A stretch of 64,000 nt of DNA from Pseudomonas sp. 10S4 (GTDB taxonomy: Bacteria > Pseudomonadota > Gammaproteobacteria > Pseudomonadales > Pseudomonadaceae), in assembly GCF_034344865.1 (NCBI RefSeq), contig NZ_CP133774.1, positions 6,014,001 through 6,078,000 on the forward strand, in the 5' to 3' direction. This document shows, in pieces, positions 1 to 9,496 of the stretch; position 1 is the first letter of the stretch, and each line of letters opens with the position of its first letter. The position numbers and the translations under genes are program-made. The notes below the pieces were generated by a model. It saw only the letters and a list, made by a program, of their open reading frames with translations. It had not been told where the DNA came from and searched no databases.

Positions 1-449
1 AGCGTCATCTCGCGACTGTCGAACTTGAGCCAGGCTTTGCTCTGGTCATCGAGCCTTAACCGGTGTGCTCCGGGAGTGTTATAGCTGGCGAAGACCAAAA
101 GTCCAGCCGCCCGCTTGCCCCCCAGCGGGAAGGGTTGTTTGTCGATGAATTGACCGGGGACCAGCTCCAGCCCCCAGACCGTTATCAACTGCCGGTAGTC
201 GCGCTGGAACTGCTCACGCTCGGTGAACCACTGGCGGGCGGTGATGCCCGACAGTTGCTTGAGCAGATCCGGGTCATTCACCGCAATGAAATCCACGGCA
301 ATCGGGGTGTCGTCGTTGGCCTTCGGCGCGACGTCGATGGTCAGGCTGTCGAGGTCCACCCGTGGCCCGAATAACGAACACCCGGCGAGGGACAAGAGCA
401 CAGCGCAGGCAAAAAAACGTGCAGACAAAATGAATTTTCCTTTTCTCAT
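1..449 (-). CDS. tssJ: T6SS outer-membrane lipoprotein, TssJ/Lip-like (3' end cut by window)
   Basis: The reverse strand reads MRKGKFILSARFF, a hydrophobic stretch and then LAGC, a lipobox with the lipidated Cys near residue 24. About 149 codons lie in the window and no stop is reached. The product should be a small periplasm-facing lipoprotein anchoring the T6SS membrane complex. The call rests on the lipobox and on its place divergent from tssB, as lip3 lies beside hsiB3 in P. aeruginosa HSI-III. Family assignment by sequence alone is moderate. Confidence 0.7.
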   Translation of the reverse strand, partial: MRKGKFILSARFFACAVLLSLAGCSLFGPRVDLDSLTIDVAPKANDDTPIAVDFIAVNDPDLLKQLSGITARQWFTEREQFQRDYRQLITVWGLELVPGQFIDKQPFPLGGKRAAGLLVFASYNTPGAHRLRLDDQSKAWLKFDSREMT

Positions 450-611
450 GACGGTCCTAAAAAGGTTTTCCCTTGCTTTTTTATAGACCTGTTCTAGCGT
501 CTTGGGTAGTTCGGCCCACACGGCGAATGAGGAAGGTTTGTCAAAGGAACGACAGGTCCATCTGCCACCCTTTCTAACCTACGGTCCAGCAAGGGAAAGC
601 GATGAACGGGC

Positions 612-645
612 CTCCCGATGCATTGCGCCCGCTCATGCATCGGAG
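612..645. promoter_or_regulatory. Inverted repeat just upstream of tssB
   Basis: Arms CTCCCGATGCAT (612-623) and ATGCATCGGAG (635-645) pair apart from one bulged C, around an 11-nt loop. The hairpin ends 9 nt before the tssB start, so in the mRNA it would sit over the ribosome-binding region. It could be a 5'-UTR control element or a regulator site. The 450-654 gap holds the divergent promoters of the lipoprotein gene and the tss operon; no clear sigma-54 box was found. Confidence 0.35.
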
Positions 646-654
646 TCAACCAAC

Positions 655-1223
655 ATGGCAGAAAGTACTCAGCACAAGCTCGACAGGGTTCGCCCACCCC
701 GGGTGCAAATCACCTACGACGTCGAAATCGGCAACGCGATCGAGAAAAAGAATTGCCGTTGGTGGTGGGCATTCTCGCCGACCTTTCCGGCAAACCCCTC
801 AACGCCCTTCCCAAGCTGACCGAACGACGCTTCACCGAGATTGACCGCGACAACTTCAACGAAGTGCTTGCCTCGATCGCTCCCCGCGCCACCTTGCAGG
901 TCAACAACACCCTCACCCCCGGCGACAACAGCAAGCTCAACATCGAGCTCAACTTCAAGCACATCGACGACTTCGACCCCGTGAGAGTGGTCGAGCAGGT
1001 CACGCCGCTGCGGCGCCTGTTCGAAGCCCGCCAGCGCCTGCGCGACCTGCTGACCAAGCTCGACGGCAATGACGATCTGGACAAGCTGTTGCGCGATGTC
1101 ATCGCCAACACCGAAGGCCTGCAAGAGATCAAGTCTGCCCGTCCGGAAGCCCCAGCCCCTGCTGCCCCTGCTGCCCCTGCTGCCGCAGGCGACAGCGAAG
1201 CGCCGGCCGAACCGCAAGCCTGA
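655..1223 (+). CDS. tssB: T6SS contractile sheath small subunit TssB (frameshift at about 750)
   Basis: TssB (VipA) pairs with TssC to form the contractile sheath in the cytoplasm. Frame 1 from ATG 655 gives MAESTQHKLDRVRPPRVQIT...EIGNAIEKK, then the reading moves to another frame as ELPLVVGILADLSGK, the canonical continuation. One G seems to be missing after the A-run 745-749 (AAAAAG where AAAAAGG is expected). Repaired length is 189 aa. The C-terminus is an Ala/Pro-rich tail coded by a 9-bp tandem repeat around 1149-1190. First gene of the tss operon; tssC follows after 28 nt. Confidence 0.9.
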
Positions 1224-1251
1224 TCACTCAATCACTTAGGGAGAAGTTGCC

Positions 1252-2733
1252 ATGCCTGCTTCAGCCGCCGCCAAAACCAGTGAAAGCACCACAGAAAGCC
1301 TGTCCCTGCTAGACCGCATCATCGCCGACGGCCGCATGGCCCATGACGACAGTCAGCAGGACTATGCCCGCGACATGCTCGCGGAATTCGCCATCCAGGT
1401 ACTCGACGAAGGCATGGCCATCGACAAGGACACCGTGGCGATGATCAACGACCGCATCAGCAAGATCGACAAGCTGATCAGCGCGCAACTCAACGAAGTG
1501 CTGCACCACCCCGACATGCAAAAACTCGAAGCCTCCTGGCGTGGCTTACACCTGCTGGTGCAAAACACCGAAACCAGTTCCCGGCTCAAACTGCGTCTGC
1601 TCAACGTGACCCAAAAAGAGCTGCAAAACGACCTGGAAAAAGCCGTCGAGTTCGACCAGAGCGCGCTGTTCAAAAAGATCTACGAAGAAGAGTACGGCAC
1701 CTTTGGCGGCCATCCGTTCAGCCTGCTGGTGGGTGACTACACCTTCGGCCGACACCCGCAGGACATCGGCCTGCTGGAGAAACTGTCGAACGTCGCCGCT
1801 GCTGCGCACGCGCCGTTCATAGCCGCCGCCAGCCCACGGCTGTTCGACATGAACAGCTTCACCGAACTGGCCGTACCGCGTGACCTGTCGAAAGTCTTCG
1901 AGAGCCAGGAGTTGATCAAATGGCGCTCTTTCCGCGAAAGCGAAGACTCGCGCTATGTGTCACTGGTGCTCCCGCACTTCCTGCTGCGCCTGCCGTACGG
2001 CCCGGAAACCTCGCCGGTGGAAGGCATCACCTACATTGAAGACGTCAACGGCAGCGACCACAGCAAATACCTGTGGGGCAACGCCGCATGGGCCTTGTCG
2101 CAACGCATCACCGAAGCCTTCGCCAAGTACGGCTGGTGCGCGGCGATTCGCGGCGCTGAAGGCGGCGGCGCGGTCGAAGGGCTGCCGGCGCATACCTTCC
2201 GCACCAGTTCCGGCGACCTGTCGCTCAAATGCCCGACCGAAGTGGCGATCACCGACCGCCGGGAAAAAGAGCTCAACGACCTCGGCTTCATCGCCCTGTG
2301 CCACAAGAAAAACAGCGACGTGGCGGTGTTCTTCGGTGGCCAGACCACCAACAAGTCCAAGCTCTACAACACCAACGAGGCGAACGCTAACGCGAGGATT
2401 TCGGCGATGTTGCCGTACGTGCTCGCCGCATCGCGCTTCGCGCATTACCTGAAGGTGATCATGCGCGACAAGGTCGGCAGTTTCATGACCCGCGACAACG
2501 TGCAGACCTACCTCAACAACTGGATCGCCGACTACGTGCTGATCAACGATAACGCGCCGCAAGAGATCAAGGCGCAGTACCCGTTGCGTGAAGCCCGAGT
2601 GGACGTGACCGAAGTCGCCGGCAAGCCGGGCGCCTACAAGGCCACGGTGTTCCTGCGGCCGCACTTCCAGCTCGAAGAACTGACCGCCTCGATCCGCCTG
2701 GTCGCCACCCTGCCGCCACCGGTTGCAGCCTGA
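1252..2733 (+). CDS. tssC: T6SS contractile sheath large subunit TssC
   Basis: 493 aa, the usual family length, intact. TssC (VipB) is the main sheath protein, interlocking with TssB around the Hcp tube and recycled by ClpV. Recognisable family stretches are LEASWRGLHLLV (about residue 90), LVGDYTFGRHPQD (about 160), YIEDVNGSDHSKYLWGNAAW (about 262) and the C-terminal LNNWIADYVL. A strong ribosome site (AGGGAGAA) precedes ATG 1252. Confidence 0.96.
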   Translation: MPASAAAKTSESTTESLSLLDRIIADGRMAHDDSQQDYARDMLAEFAIQVLDEGMAIDKDTVAMINDRISKIDKLISAQLNEVLHHPDMQKLEASWRGLHLLVQNTETSSRLKLRLLNVTQKELQNDLEKAVEFDQSALFKKIYEEEYGTFGGHPFSLLVGDYTFGRHPQDIGLLEKLSNVAAAAHAPFIAAASPRLFDMNSFTELAVPRDLSKVFESQELIKWRSFRESEDSRYVSLVLPHFLLRLPYGPETSPVEGITYIEDVNGSDHSKYLWGNAAWALSQRITEAFAKYGWCAAIRGAEGGGAVEGLPAHTFRTSSGDLSLKCPTEVAITDRREKELNDLGFIALCHKKNSDVAVFFGGQTTNKSKLYNTNEANANARISAMLPYVLAASRFAHYLKVIMRDKVGSFMTRDNVQTYLNNWIADYVLINDNAPQEIKAQYPLREARVDVTEVAGKPGAYKATVFLRPHFQLEELTASIRLVATLPPPVAA

Positions 2734-2742
2734 CAGCTGAAA

Positions 2743-2833
2743 CTTGTGGCCCCACTAAACCTGTGGCCCCACTGAGTCCTGTGGCTCTACTGAGTTCTGT
2801 GGCTCTACTGAGTTCTGTGGCTCTACTGAAAAA
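2743..2833. repeat. Five tandem 18-bp repeats upstream of a REP
   Basis: Five head-to-tail units (2743-2760, 2761-2778, 2779-2796, 2797-2814, 2815-2833) follow the pattern CTGTGGCTCTACTGAGTT; units 3 and 4 are identical. The array runs directly into the CTGTGGCGAGGG start of the REP at 2834. The units look related, in inverted orientation, to those on the other side of the REP (2926-3007). Lies between tssC and hcp. Confidence 0.85.
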
Positions 2834-2928
2834 CTGTGGCGAGGGAGCTTGCTCCCGCTGGGGCGCGAAGCGGCCCCAACAAATGGGCCTGCTACGCAGT
2901 CCAGCGGGAGCAAGCTCCCTCGCCACAG
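2834..2928. repeat. REPIN-like palindrome, GTGGCGAGGGAGC type
   Basis: Inverted arms CTGTGGCGAGGGAGCTTGCT and its complement flank a GC-rich centre with a second small hairpin. Inside the tss operon, this structure may act on mRNA stability and so help hcp accumulate more than sheath mRNA; that role is inference. Confidence 0.85.
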
Positions 2929-3007
2929 GTTCAGTGTTCTGCTCTCAGGTTCAGTATTCAGCTCCACAGGTTCGGTGTTTGGCTTATCAGGTTCAGTGTT
3001 CGGCTTA
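2926..3007. repeat. Four degenerate 20-21-bp tandem repeats downstream of the REP
   Basis: Units starting at 2926, 2946, 2967 and 2988 share CAGGTTCAGTGTTCGGCT with a few substitutions. Read on the reverse strand they give ACTGAACCTG, resembling the ACTGAGTTCTG junction of the left array, so the REP is framed by mirrored decaying satellites. With 2743-2928 they fill most of the 336-nt tssC-hcp gap. Confidence 0.75.
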
Positions 3008-3069
3008 ATTGATTGGCATTGGGCATTCACCCACGTGCCTATAGCGATAACCTTCAGGAGTTTCATGCG

Positions 3070-3573
3070 ATGGATGCAATCATTCTCGACCTCGGCGGCG
3101 ACATCAAAGGCGACAGTCTGCTCGAGGGCTACAAGGACAAAATCGAAGTCATGTCCTACAGCCACAACGTGGCGATGCAGGTGACCAACGACGTCAGCAA
3201 CTCGGAGCGAACCTCCGGCAAGCCGCACATCGGCGAGTTCACCCTGACCAAATTCGTCGACAGTTCCACCCCGTCGCTCAACGAATATTGCTGCGCCGGC
3301 AAACCGATCCCGGAAGCCAAGATCACCATCGGCCGTAACGCCTCCGAAGGCAGCGGCCAACTGATGCCGTTCATCATCTACACCCTGACCAACGTGGTGC
3401 TGTCCAATGTCAGCGTCAGTGGCGGCACCGGCGGCAAACCGGTGGAAACCATCTCCCTGAACTTCACCAAGATCAAATGGGAACTCACCGCGCAGAAAGA
3501 CGACGGCACCAAGGAAGGCACGGCTGCCTCGACCTGGGACCTGGCCGCCAACAAACTCATCAAAGCCAAGTAA
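3070..3573 (+). CDS. hcp: T6SS tube protein Hcp
   Basis: 167 aa. Hcp hexamers stack into the tube inside the TssBC sheath and are secreted. Starts MDAIILDLGGDIKGDSL and contains the family's SYSHNVAMQV and FTLTKFVDSSTPSL segments. ATG 3070 is preceded by CAGGAG at a good distance; upstream in-frame starts would run into the repeat array. Intact, and followed 15 nt later by tssE. Confidence 0.96.
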   Translation: MDAIILDLGGDIKGDSLLEGYKDKIEVMSYSHNVAMQVTNDVSNSERTSGKPHIGEFTLTKFVDSSTPSLNEYCCAGKPIPEAKITIGRNASEGSGQLMPFIIYTLTNVVLSNVSVSGGTGGKPVETISLNFTKIKWELTAQKDDGTKEGTAASTWDLAANKLIKAK

Positions 3574-3588
3574 GCGGACGCGTCGGCC

Positions 3589-4031
3589 ATGGCAGGCACC
3601 GGCATCCTCCCCCGCTGTTCGAGCGTCTCGCAACAGGCGATAGCGATACCGTGCAGGTGTTCGACCGCCAGGGCTTGCTCGAATCGGTACAAACGGAGTT
3701 GTCACGCCTGTTCAACACCCGACGCGGCCCGCGCGCCCTGACCTCCCCACCGAGCATTCTCGACTACGGCATCGCTGACTGGACCGCCCTGCAACAGCAG
3801 CGCAGCGATGACCGTCGTCAGTTGGCGCGGGAAGTGCGCGAGGCTATCAATCAATTTGAACCGCGCCTGAAACTGGGCGAGGTTCACGTCAATCCGGTCC
3901 CCGGCCAACCGCAGCAACTGAGCATTCGCCTGCTTGGCGAATTGCGCAGCGGCCAGCAGCACTGGCCCGTGGCATTTGTCATCGAGAAGGCCCGCGATGG
4001 CCTTGAGGTGCGTCATGAGCGACTCGATTGA
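3589..4031 (+). CDS. tssE: T6SS baseplate protein TssE (frameshift at 3609-3613)
   Basis: TssE is the gp25-like baseplate wedge protein. ATG 3589 gives MAGTGIL, then the C-run 3609-3613 is one base short (five C where six restore PPLFERLATGDSD). The rest runs in frame to 4031 with the family's FNTRRG, SILDYGIADWT and EVREAINQFEPRL. Repaired length is about 147 aa. Its end overlaps tssF by 17 nt, suggesting translational coupling. Confidence 0.87.
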
Positions 4032-5807
4032 CCCGCAACTGCTCGACTACTACCAACGTGAGCTGACCTGGCTGCGACACGCCGGGAGTATTTTCGCCGA
4101 GCGTTATCCCAAGGTTGCCCGACGCCTGGAACTGTCCCCCGGCGAATGCCCCGACCCGCATGTCGAACGACTGCTGGAAGGCTTCGCGCTGCTGGCGGCG
4201 CGCCTGCAACGGCGCCTCGATGACGACTACGCCGAATTCAGCGATGCCCTGCTGGAACAACTTTACCCTTTGGCCATGCGCCCGCTGCCGTCCTGCGCGA
4301 TCGTGCAGTTCGAGCCGGACCCGAGCAAAGGCAACATCGCGGGTGGTTATCCATTGCCACGGGATACGCCGTTATTCGTCACCACCAGCAAAGGCGAAAA
4401 CATCCACTTTCGCACCAGCGCCGCGGTTCGACTGTGGCCGGTGGAAATCAATGAGGCCCTGCTGCTGGGCAGCGACGAAGCCCAGGCCCTGACCGGCGTG
4501 GCCCAGGCCCGATCGGCGCTACGCCTGAGTTTGCGTTGCCTGGGCGAAAGTCAGTGGTCGCAGCTCAATATCCAGCATCTGCGCATCCATCTGGCCGCGT
4601 CGCCGGTGATCAATGCCTGCCTGTATGACCTGCTCGGCGCCCATGCCACGCAGGTACTGGCCGGACCGGCGGGCAGCGTGCCCAAAGAGCTGGCGGGGTT
4701 GCCGCAGATTGTCGGGTTTGCCAGTGATGAAGTCTTGCTGCCAGACGAGGACGGTGTGCACCCCGGCATGCGCCTGCTCGCCGAATACTTCGCCTTCCCG
4801 GACAAATTCAACTTCTTCGACCTGCCATTGGCCGGCGCCAGCAGCGACAGCCAGACGCTGTTTCTATACATCGTCTTCGACCGGCCGCCGACCAATCGCA
4901 TGCACCTTCAGGCCAGCGACATCGCCCTCGGTTGCGCGCCAGCGATCAACCTGTTCCCGCGGACCTCAGAACCTTTGCGCCCGGACGGCACCCGTAGCGA
5001 ATACCGCTTGGTGGCCGACAGTCACCGGGAAAACAGCGTCGAGATCCACAGCATCCGCGCGGTTCGCGCCACGACCCGTCAAGGCGTGCAACGGGTGCCA
5101 GCGTATTACGGCAGTCAACACGGTGGCGGCGACAAACAATGCTACTGGCATGCGCGACGGGTCAGCGGCATGACCCCCAATCGGCTGGGCACCGACCTGA
5201 TGCTCAGCCTGGTCGACACCCGGCTCGACCCGCTCTCGGAGTTCGTCGAATTCAGCCTCACCGCCGAATTGCTGTGCACCAATCGACACCTGGCCCAAAG
5301 CCTGCCAGCCGGCACTGCGCTGGGTTTCGAACGGCCGGGGCCGGTGGCGTGGGCACGGCTGCGCAACCCGCCGAGTCCGCAAAGCTTGCCGCGCTTGGAC
5401 GGTGAATCGCGCTGGCGATTGGTGTCGCAACTGACCCTCAATCATTTGTCGCTGGTCGAAGGACCGAAAGCGCTGGATGCACTCAAGGAAATCCTCCAAC
5501 TGCACAACTTGCGGGACGAGGCCAGTGCCCTGCGGCAAATCCAAGGATTGCTGAGCCTGGGTTGCGAACGGGTTATCGGCCATGTCGGCGAAGACGCCTG
5601 GCGCGGCTGGCGCAATGGGCTGGAGGTGCGGCTGCAACTCGATTCGCAGCATTTCGTCGGCAGCAGCGCGGTGTTGTTTTCGGCGGTACTGGCGCAGTTT
5701 TTTCGCTGTATGCCACGGCTAACCGCTTTGTGCGCACGGTGTTGGTCCAGTCAGACAAGGAGGTGAAAACATGGCAACCCCAAGCTGGAATGCCGCTGTC
5801 CCTCTGA
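4015..5807 (+). CDS. tssF: T6SS baseplate protein TssF (frameshift at 5698-5703)
   Basis: TssF (VasA) forms the baseplate wedge with TssE, TssG and TssK. ATG 4015 begins MSDSIDPQLLDYYQRELTWL, and AERYPKVARRLEL follows, both typical. Near the end the T-run 5698-5703 is one T short: the open frame strays to a stop at 5766, while the expected tail FFSLYATANRFVRTVLVQSD lies in the next frame to 5807. Repaired length is about 597 aa. Overlaps tssE by 17 nt and tssG by 37 nt. Confidence 0.92.
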
Positions 5808-6796
5808 ACCTGAGTGAAAAACTGCGGCGCGATCCACAAGCGTTTGAACTGTTGCAGGCCTTGCTGTTGCTGGAGCGTGAACACCCGCAGGCCGAATCCC
5901 TGGGCAGCGGTACTTCGCCGCAAGCCGAAGCCATTCGCTTGCGCGGGCCGTTGACGCCGCTGTTCGCCGCCAGCGAAATCGAAAGCCTGACTCAGGAAGC
6001 AGGCCAACAACCGACCCTCAGCACACCGGTATTTGGCCTCGGCGGGCCGGACGGCCCCCTGCCCTACGCCTATCAGGAATGGCTGCAACAACGGGCCCGG
6101 GCCAAGGATCATGCACCGGCCGAATTCCTCGACCTGTTCCAGCATCGCTTGCTGAGCCTGCTTTATAAGGTGATGCGCAAACATCGAATCGCCATCGGGT
6201 TCACCGTTCCCGGCGCGTCTGCGGTACAGGCGCAATTGCGCGCGCTGACCGGGTTGCTGCCCAAAGCCTTGCAGGAACGCCAGGCTGTTCCCGATTCCGC
6301 TGTGTTGGCGTGCAGCGCGCTGTTCGCCGACGGCCGTCGCTCACTCGCCGGTTTCGCGGCAATTGTGCGCGAGCAGTTTGAGTTGCCGGTTGAACTCAGT
6401 GCCTACGAAGGCGCCTGGCGAGAAATCCCGCTCGCCAGTCGCAGCCTTATGAAACCGGGTGGGCGCAACCTGCAACTGGGCCGCACGGCGGTGGCCGGCA
6501 CGCGAGTCTGGGACGAACACGCCGGCATTCGCCTGACCGTCGGCCCATTGAACTCAGCCCAGGCCGCGCGCTTTTTGCCGGACGGCAAAGCCCACCCGGC
6601 GCTGGCCAGCCTTAGCGCGCTGTATTTCGGCCCCGACCTGGATTGCACGCTGGTGTTGCTGGTGCGCGGTGCCGGCCCGATGAAACTCAGTCGCGAGGCA
6701 CCGCCGCTGTTGAGCTGGAACGGCGGCTTGCAACGGCAAACCAGCCTCGCCGTGCAACGAATCGAAACCCGCCTTCGTCAGCTGGAGATCACCTGA
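5771..6796 (+). CDS. tssG: T6SS baseplate protein TssG
   Basis: 341 aa, normal for TssG (VasB), the partner of TssF in the baseplate wedge. Family features include the N-terminal FELLQALLLLERE helix, the FGLGGPDGPLPYAYQEWL motif (about residues 88-105) and the LFQHRLLSLLYKV segment. The start lies inside the tssF tail, preceded by AGGAGG. Two nucleotides separate it from clpV. Intact. Confidence 0.94.
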   Translation: MATPSWNAAVPLNLSEKLRRDPQAFELLQALLLLEREHPQAESLGSGTSPQAEAIRLRGPLTPLFAASEIESLTQEAGQQPTLSTPVFGLGGPDGPLPYAYQEWLQQRARAKDHAPAEFLDLFQHRLLSLLYKVMRKHRIAIGFTVPGASAVQAQLRALTGLLPKALQERQAVPDSAVLACSALFADGRRSLAGFAAIVREQFELPVELSAYEGAWREIPLASRSLMKPGGRNLQLGRTAVAGTRVWDEHAGIRLTVGPLNSAQAARFLPDGKAHPALASLSALYFGPDLDCTLVLLVRGAGPMKLSREAPPLLSWNGGLQRQTSLAVQRIETRLRQLEIT

Positions 6797-6798
6797 AC

Positions 6799-9341
6799 AT
6801 GGAACTGGCCAGCCTGATCGGACGCCTCAACCCCGACAACCGCCGCGCCCTGGAACGGGCCGCGCAACGCTGCTTGCAACGGGGTCATCATTACGTCGAA
6901 ATCGAGCACTTGCTGCTGGAACTGCTGGACATCGAGGGGGTGACTTCGCCTGGCTGCTGCCGCGTTTTGGCCTGGAGCGCGACGCCCTGAGCGCCGAAAT
7001 CAACAAGGCGCTGGAACTGTTCAAATCCGGCAGCACCCGCACTCCCGCGCTGTCGGCGCACACCATTGGCTTGCTGGAAGACGCGGTGGTCCAGGCCAGT
7101 GTATTGGGGCTGGACAGCATTCGTTCCGGCTTGCTGCTGCTGGCCTTGATCGACCGCGACGAGCGCCGCAGTCTGCTGCTCAACAGTGCTTCATCGCTGC
7201 TGAAGATTCCCCGGGAGGCGCTGCGCAGCAACCTGCTGGAATGGACCGAAAGCTCACGCGAACACGTTGGTGGCGTGCGCCCGATTGTTCCGGGAAACCC
7301 GCAGCCGAAGCAAGACTCGGTGCTCGATCAATACACCCAGGACCTGACCGCCGACGCCCATGCCGGGCGCATCGACCCCATCGTCGGGCGCGACGGCGAG
7401 ATCCGTCAGTGCATCGACATCCTGCTGCGGCGCCGACAGAACAACCCGATCCTGGTTGGCGCTCCCGGTGTCGGTAAAACAGCTGTAGTCGAAGGCCTGG
7501 CCCTGCGCATCGCCGCCGGGGACGTGCCGCCATCGCTGCAAGAAGTCAGCCTGCGGGTCCTCGACCTCGGTTTGTTGCAGGCCGGCGCCGGGGTCAAAGG
7601 CGAGTTCGAGCAACGCCTCAAAGGCGTGATCGACGCCGTGCGCAGCGCGGAGAAACCGATCATTTTGTTCATCGACGAAGCCCACACCCTGATCGGTGCC
7701 GGGGGCGCGGAAGGTGGCAGCGACGCGGCCAACCTGCTGAAACCGGCGTTGGCCCGCGGCGAGTTGCGCACCCTGGCCGCGACCACGTGGCTGGAGTACA
7801 AAAAATACTTCGAGAAAGACCCTGCGCTGGCGAGGCGTTTTCAACTGGTGCAAGTCGAGGAGCCGGACGAAATCACCGCCGTAGAAATGCTTCGTGGCGT
7901 CGCCGCCAAACTGGAGCAACACCACGGCGTGCAAGTGCTCGACGCGGCGATTCATGAAGCAGTGAAACTGTCCCATCGCTACATCTCTGGCCGCCAGCTA
8001 CCGGACAAAGCCATCAGCGTGCTCGACACCGCGTGCGCCCGGGTTGCCCTCGGTCAGCATGACGTGCCGCCACCGCTGGAAAGCCTGCGCCATCGGCAGA
8101 ACAGCCTCAAGGATGAAGTCGAACGCCTGCGCCGGGAACAAGCCACCGGGCTCGATCACCGCGAGCGCATCACCCTGCTGGAAAGCGAATCTATCGGCAA
8201 CGTGCAGGCCATTCGTGAACTGGAAACCCGTTGGAACGAAGAACGGGTCGCCGTGCGCGAACTGCTGGAAACCCGCCGTGAGTTACTGGCGTTGAGCGAA
8301 CGCGCCGACAGCGACAAACCGGACGAAGGCACCGACAGCCGCATCGATCATTTGGCTGCCGAACTGGTGCGACTGGAAGCCGGACTCGACGCGATCCGCC
8401 AAGACGACCCGCTGGTGCCAGAACAGGTCGACACCAAAACCGTCGCCGCCGTGATCGCCGGCTGGACCGGCATCCCGGTCGGCAAAATGCTCGCCGACGA
8501 AGCCCACGCCGTGCGCACCCTCGGCCAACGAATGGGCCAACGCGTCATGGGCCAAAGCATCGCCCTCGGCACCATCGCCCAACGCTTGCAAGCCTACCGC
8601 GCCGGCCTCACCGACCCGCAAAAACCGGTCGGGGTGTTCCTGTTGGTCGGTCCCACGGGCGTCGGCAAAACCGAAACCGCTTACGCCTTGGCCGACGCGT
8701 TGTACGGCGGCGAACGCAACCTGATCAGCATCAACCTCTCGGAATACCAGGAAGCCCACACCGTCAGCCAACTCAAAGGCGCCCCGCCTGGGTATGTCGG
8801 TTATGGCAGCGGTGGCGTGCTCACCGAAGCGGTGCGGCGCAAACCGTATTCGGTGGTGTTGCTGGATGAAATCGAGAAGGCGCATCCGGATGTGTTGGAG
8901 GCGTTTTATAACGTCTTCGATAAAGGCGTGATGGAGGATGGGACCGGGTTGGTGGTCGACTTTAAAAACACCGTGATGTTGGCCACCAGCAATGTTGGGG
9001 CTGAGTTGCTGCTCGATACACCGGTGGCGCAGTTGGGCACCGATGCCTTTAACGAAGCGCTGCATAAGGTGCTGCTACAAGCGTTTCGACCGGCGTTTTT
9101 GGCGCGCATGACCGTGGTGGAGTATCGGCCGCTGGATGAAGCGACGCTGGAAGGGATTGTGTTGGCCAAGCTTGAGAAGTTACGTGCACGGTACAAAGCG
9201 GCGACCGGCAAGCAATTCGAGTTTGATGCCGGGATTGTGCAGGCGGTGTTGGCCAAGTGCAGTGCGGCGGGGGCCAGGGATGTCGAGAATGTGTTGATGA
9301 CCCAAGTGACGGGGAAGTTGGCGGAGTGGGTGTTGGAGTAG
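6799..9341 (+). CDS. clpV: T6SS sheath-disassembly ATPase ClpV/TssH (frameshift at 6936-6940)
   Basis: AAA+ unfoldase that takes apart the contracted TssBC sheath. ATG 6799 reads MELASLIGRLNPDNRRALE; at the G-run 6936-6940 one G is missing, and the sequel DFAWLLPRFGLERDAL runs in the next frame to 9341. Repaired length is about 847 aa. Two nucleotide-binding domains: Walker A GAPGVGKTA and Walker B ILFIDEAH, then GPTGVGKTE and VVLLDEIEKAH, with a coiled-coil middle region between. The last 37 nt recur imperfectly downstream at 9392-9428. Confidence 0.95.
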
Positions 9342-9391
9342 CGCCTGTCCCGTTTCGCAGTGCAAGGGATGTTGAAATGTATTGATGGTTA

Positions 9392-9428
9392 AAGTACCGG
9401 GAAAGTTGGCGGGGTGGGTGTTGGAGTG
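9392..9428 (+). repeat. clpV (3' fragment): Imperfect duplicate of the clpV 3' end
   Basis: 32 of 37 bases match 9304-9340 and both encode the ClpV terminal peptide GKLA-WVLE. The copy lies 51 nt after the clpV stop. Such a tail duplicate is what recombination between a resident and an incoming clpV-linked segment could leave. It marks the left edge of the AT-richer insert carrying the next two genes. Confidence 0.75.
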
Positions 9429-9496
9429 TCCCAAAAACACAACTCAAAAGGCAAACCTACCCGAAAGCTCCCCAACACACATCAAGGATGTGAATC

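Noticed and set aside
2743..3007. Possible CRISPR array
   Set aside because: Units are contiguous tandem repeats of 18-21 bp without unique spacers, and no cas genes are near.
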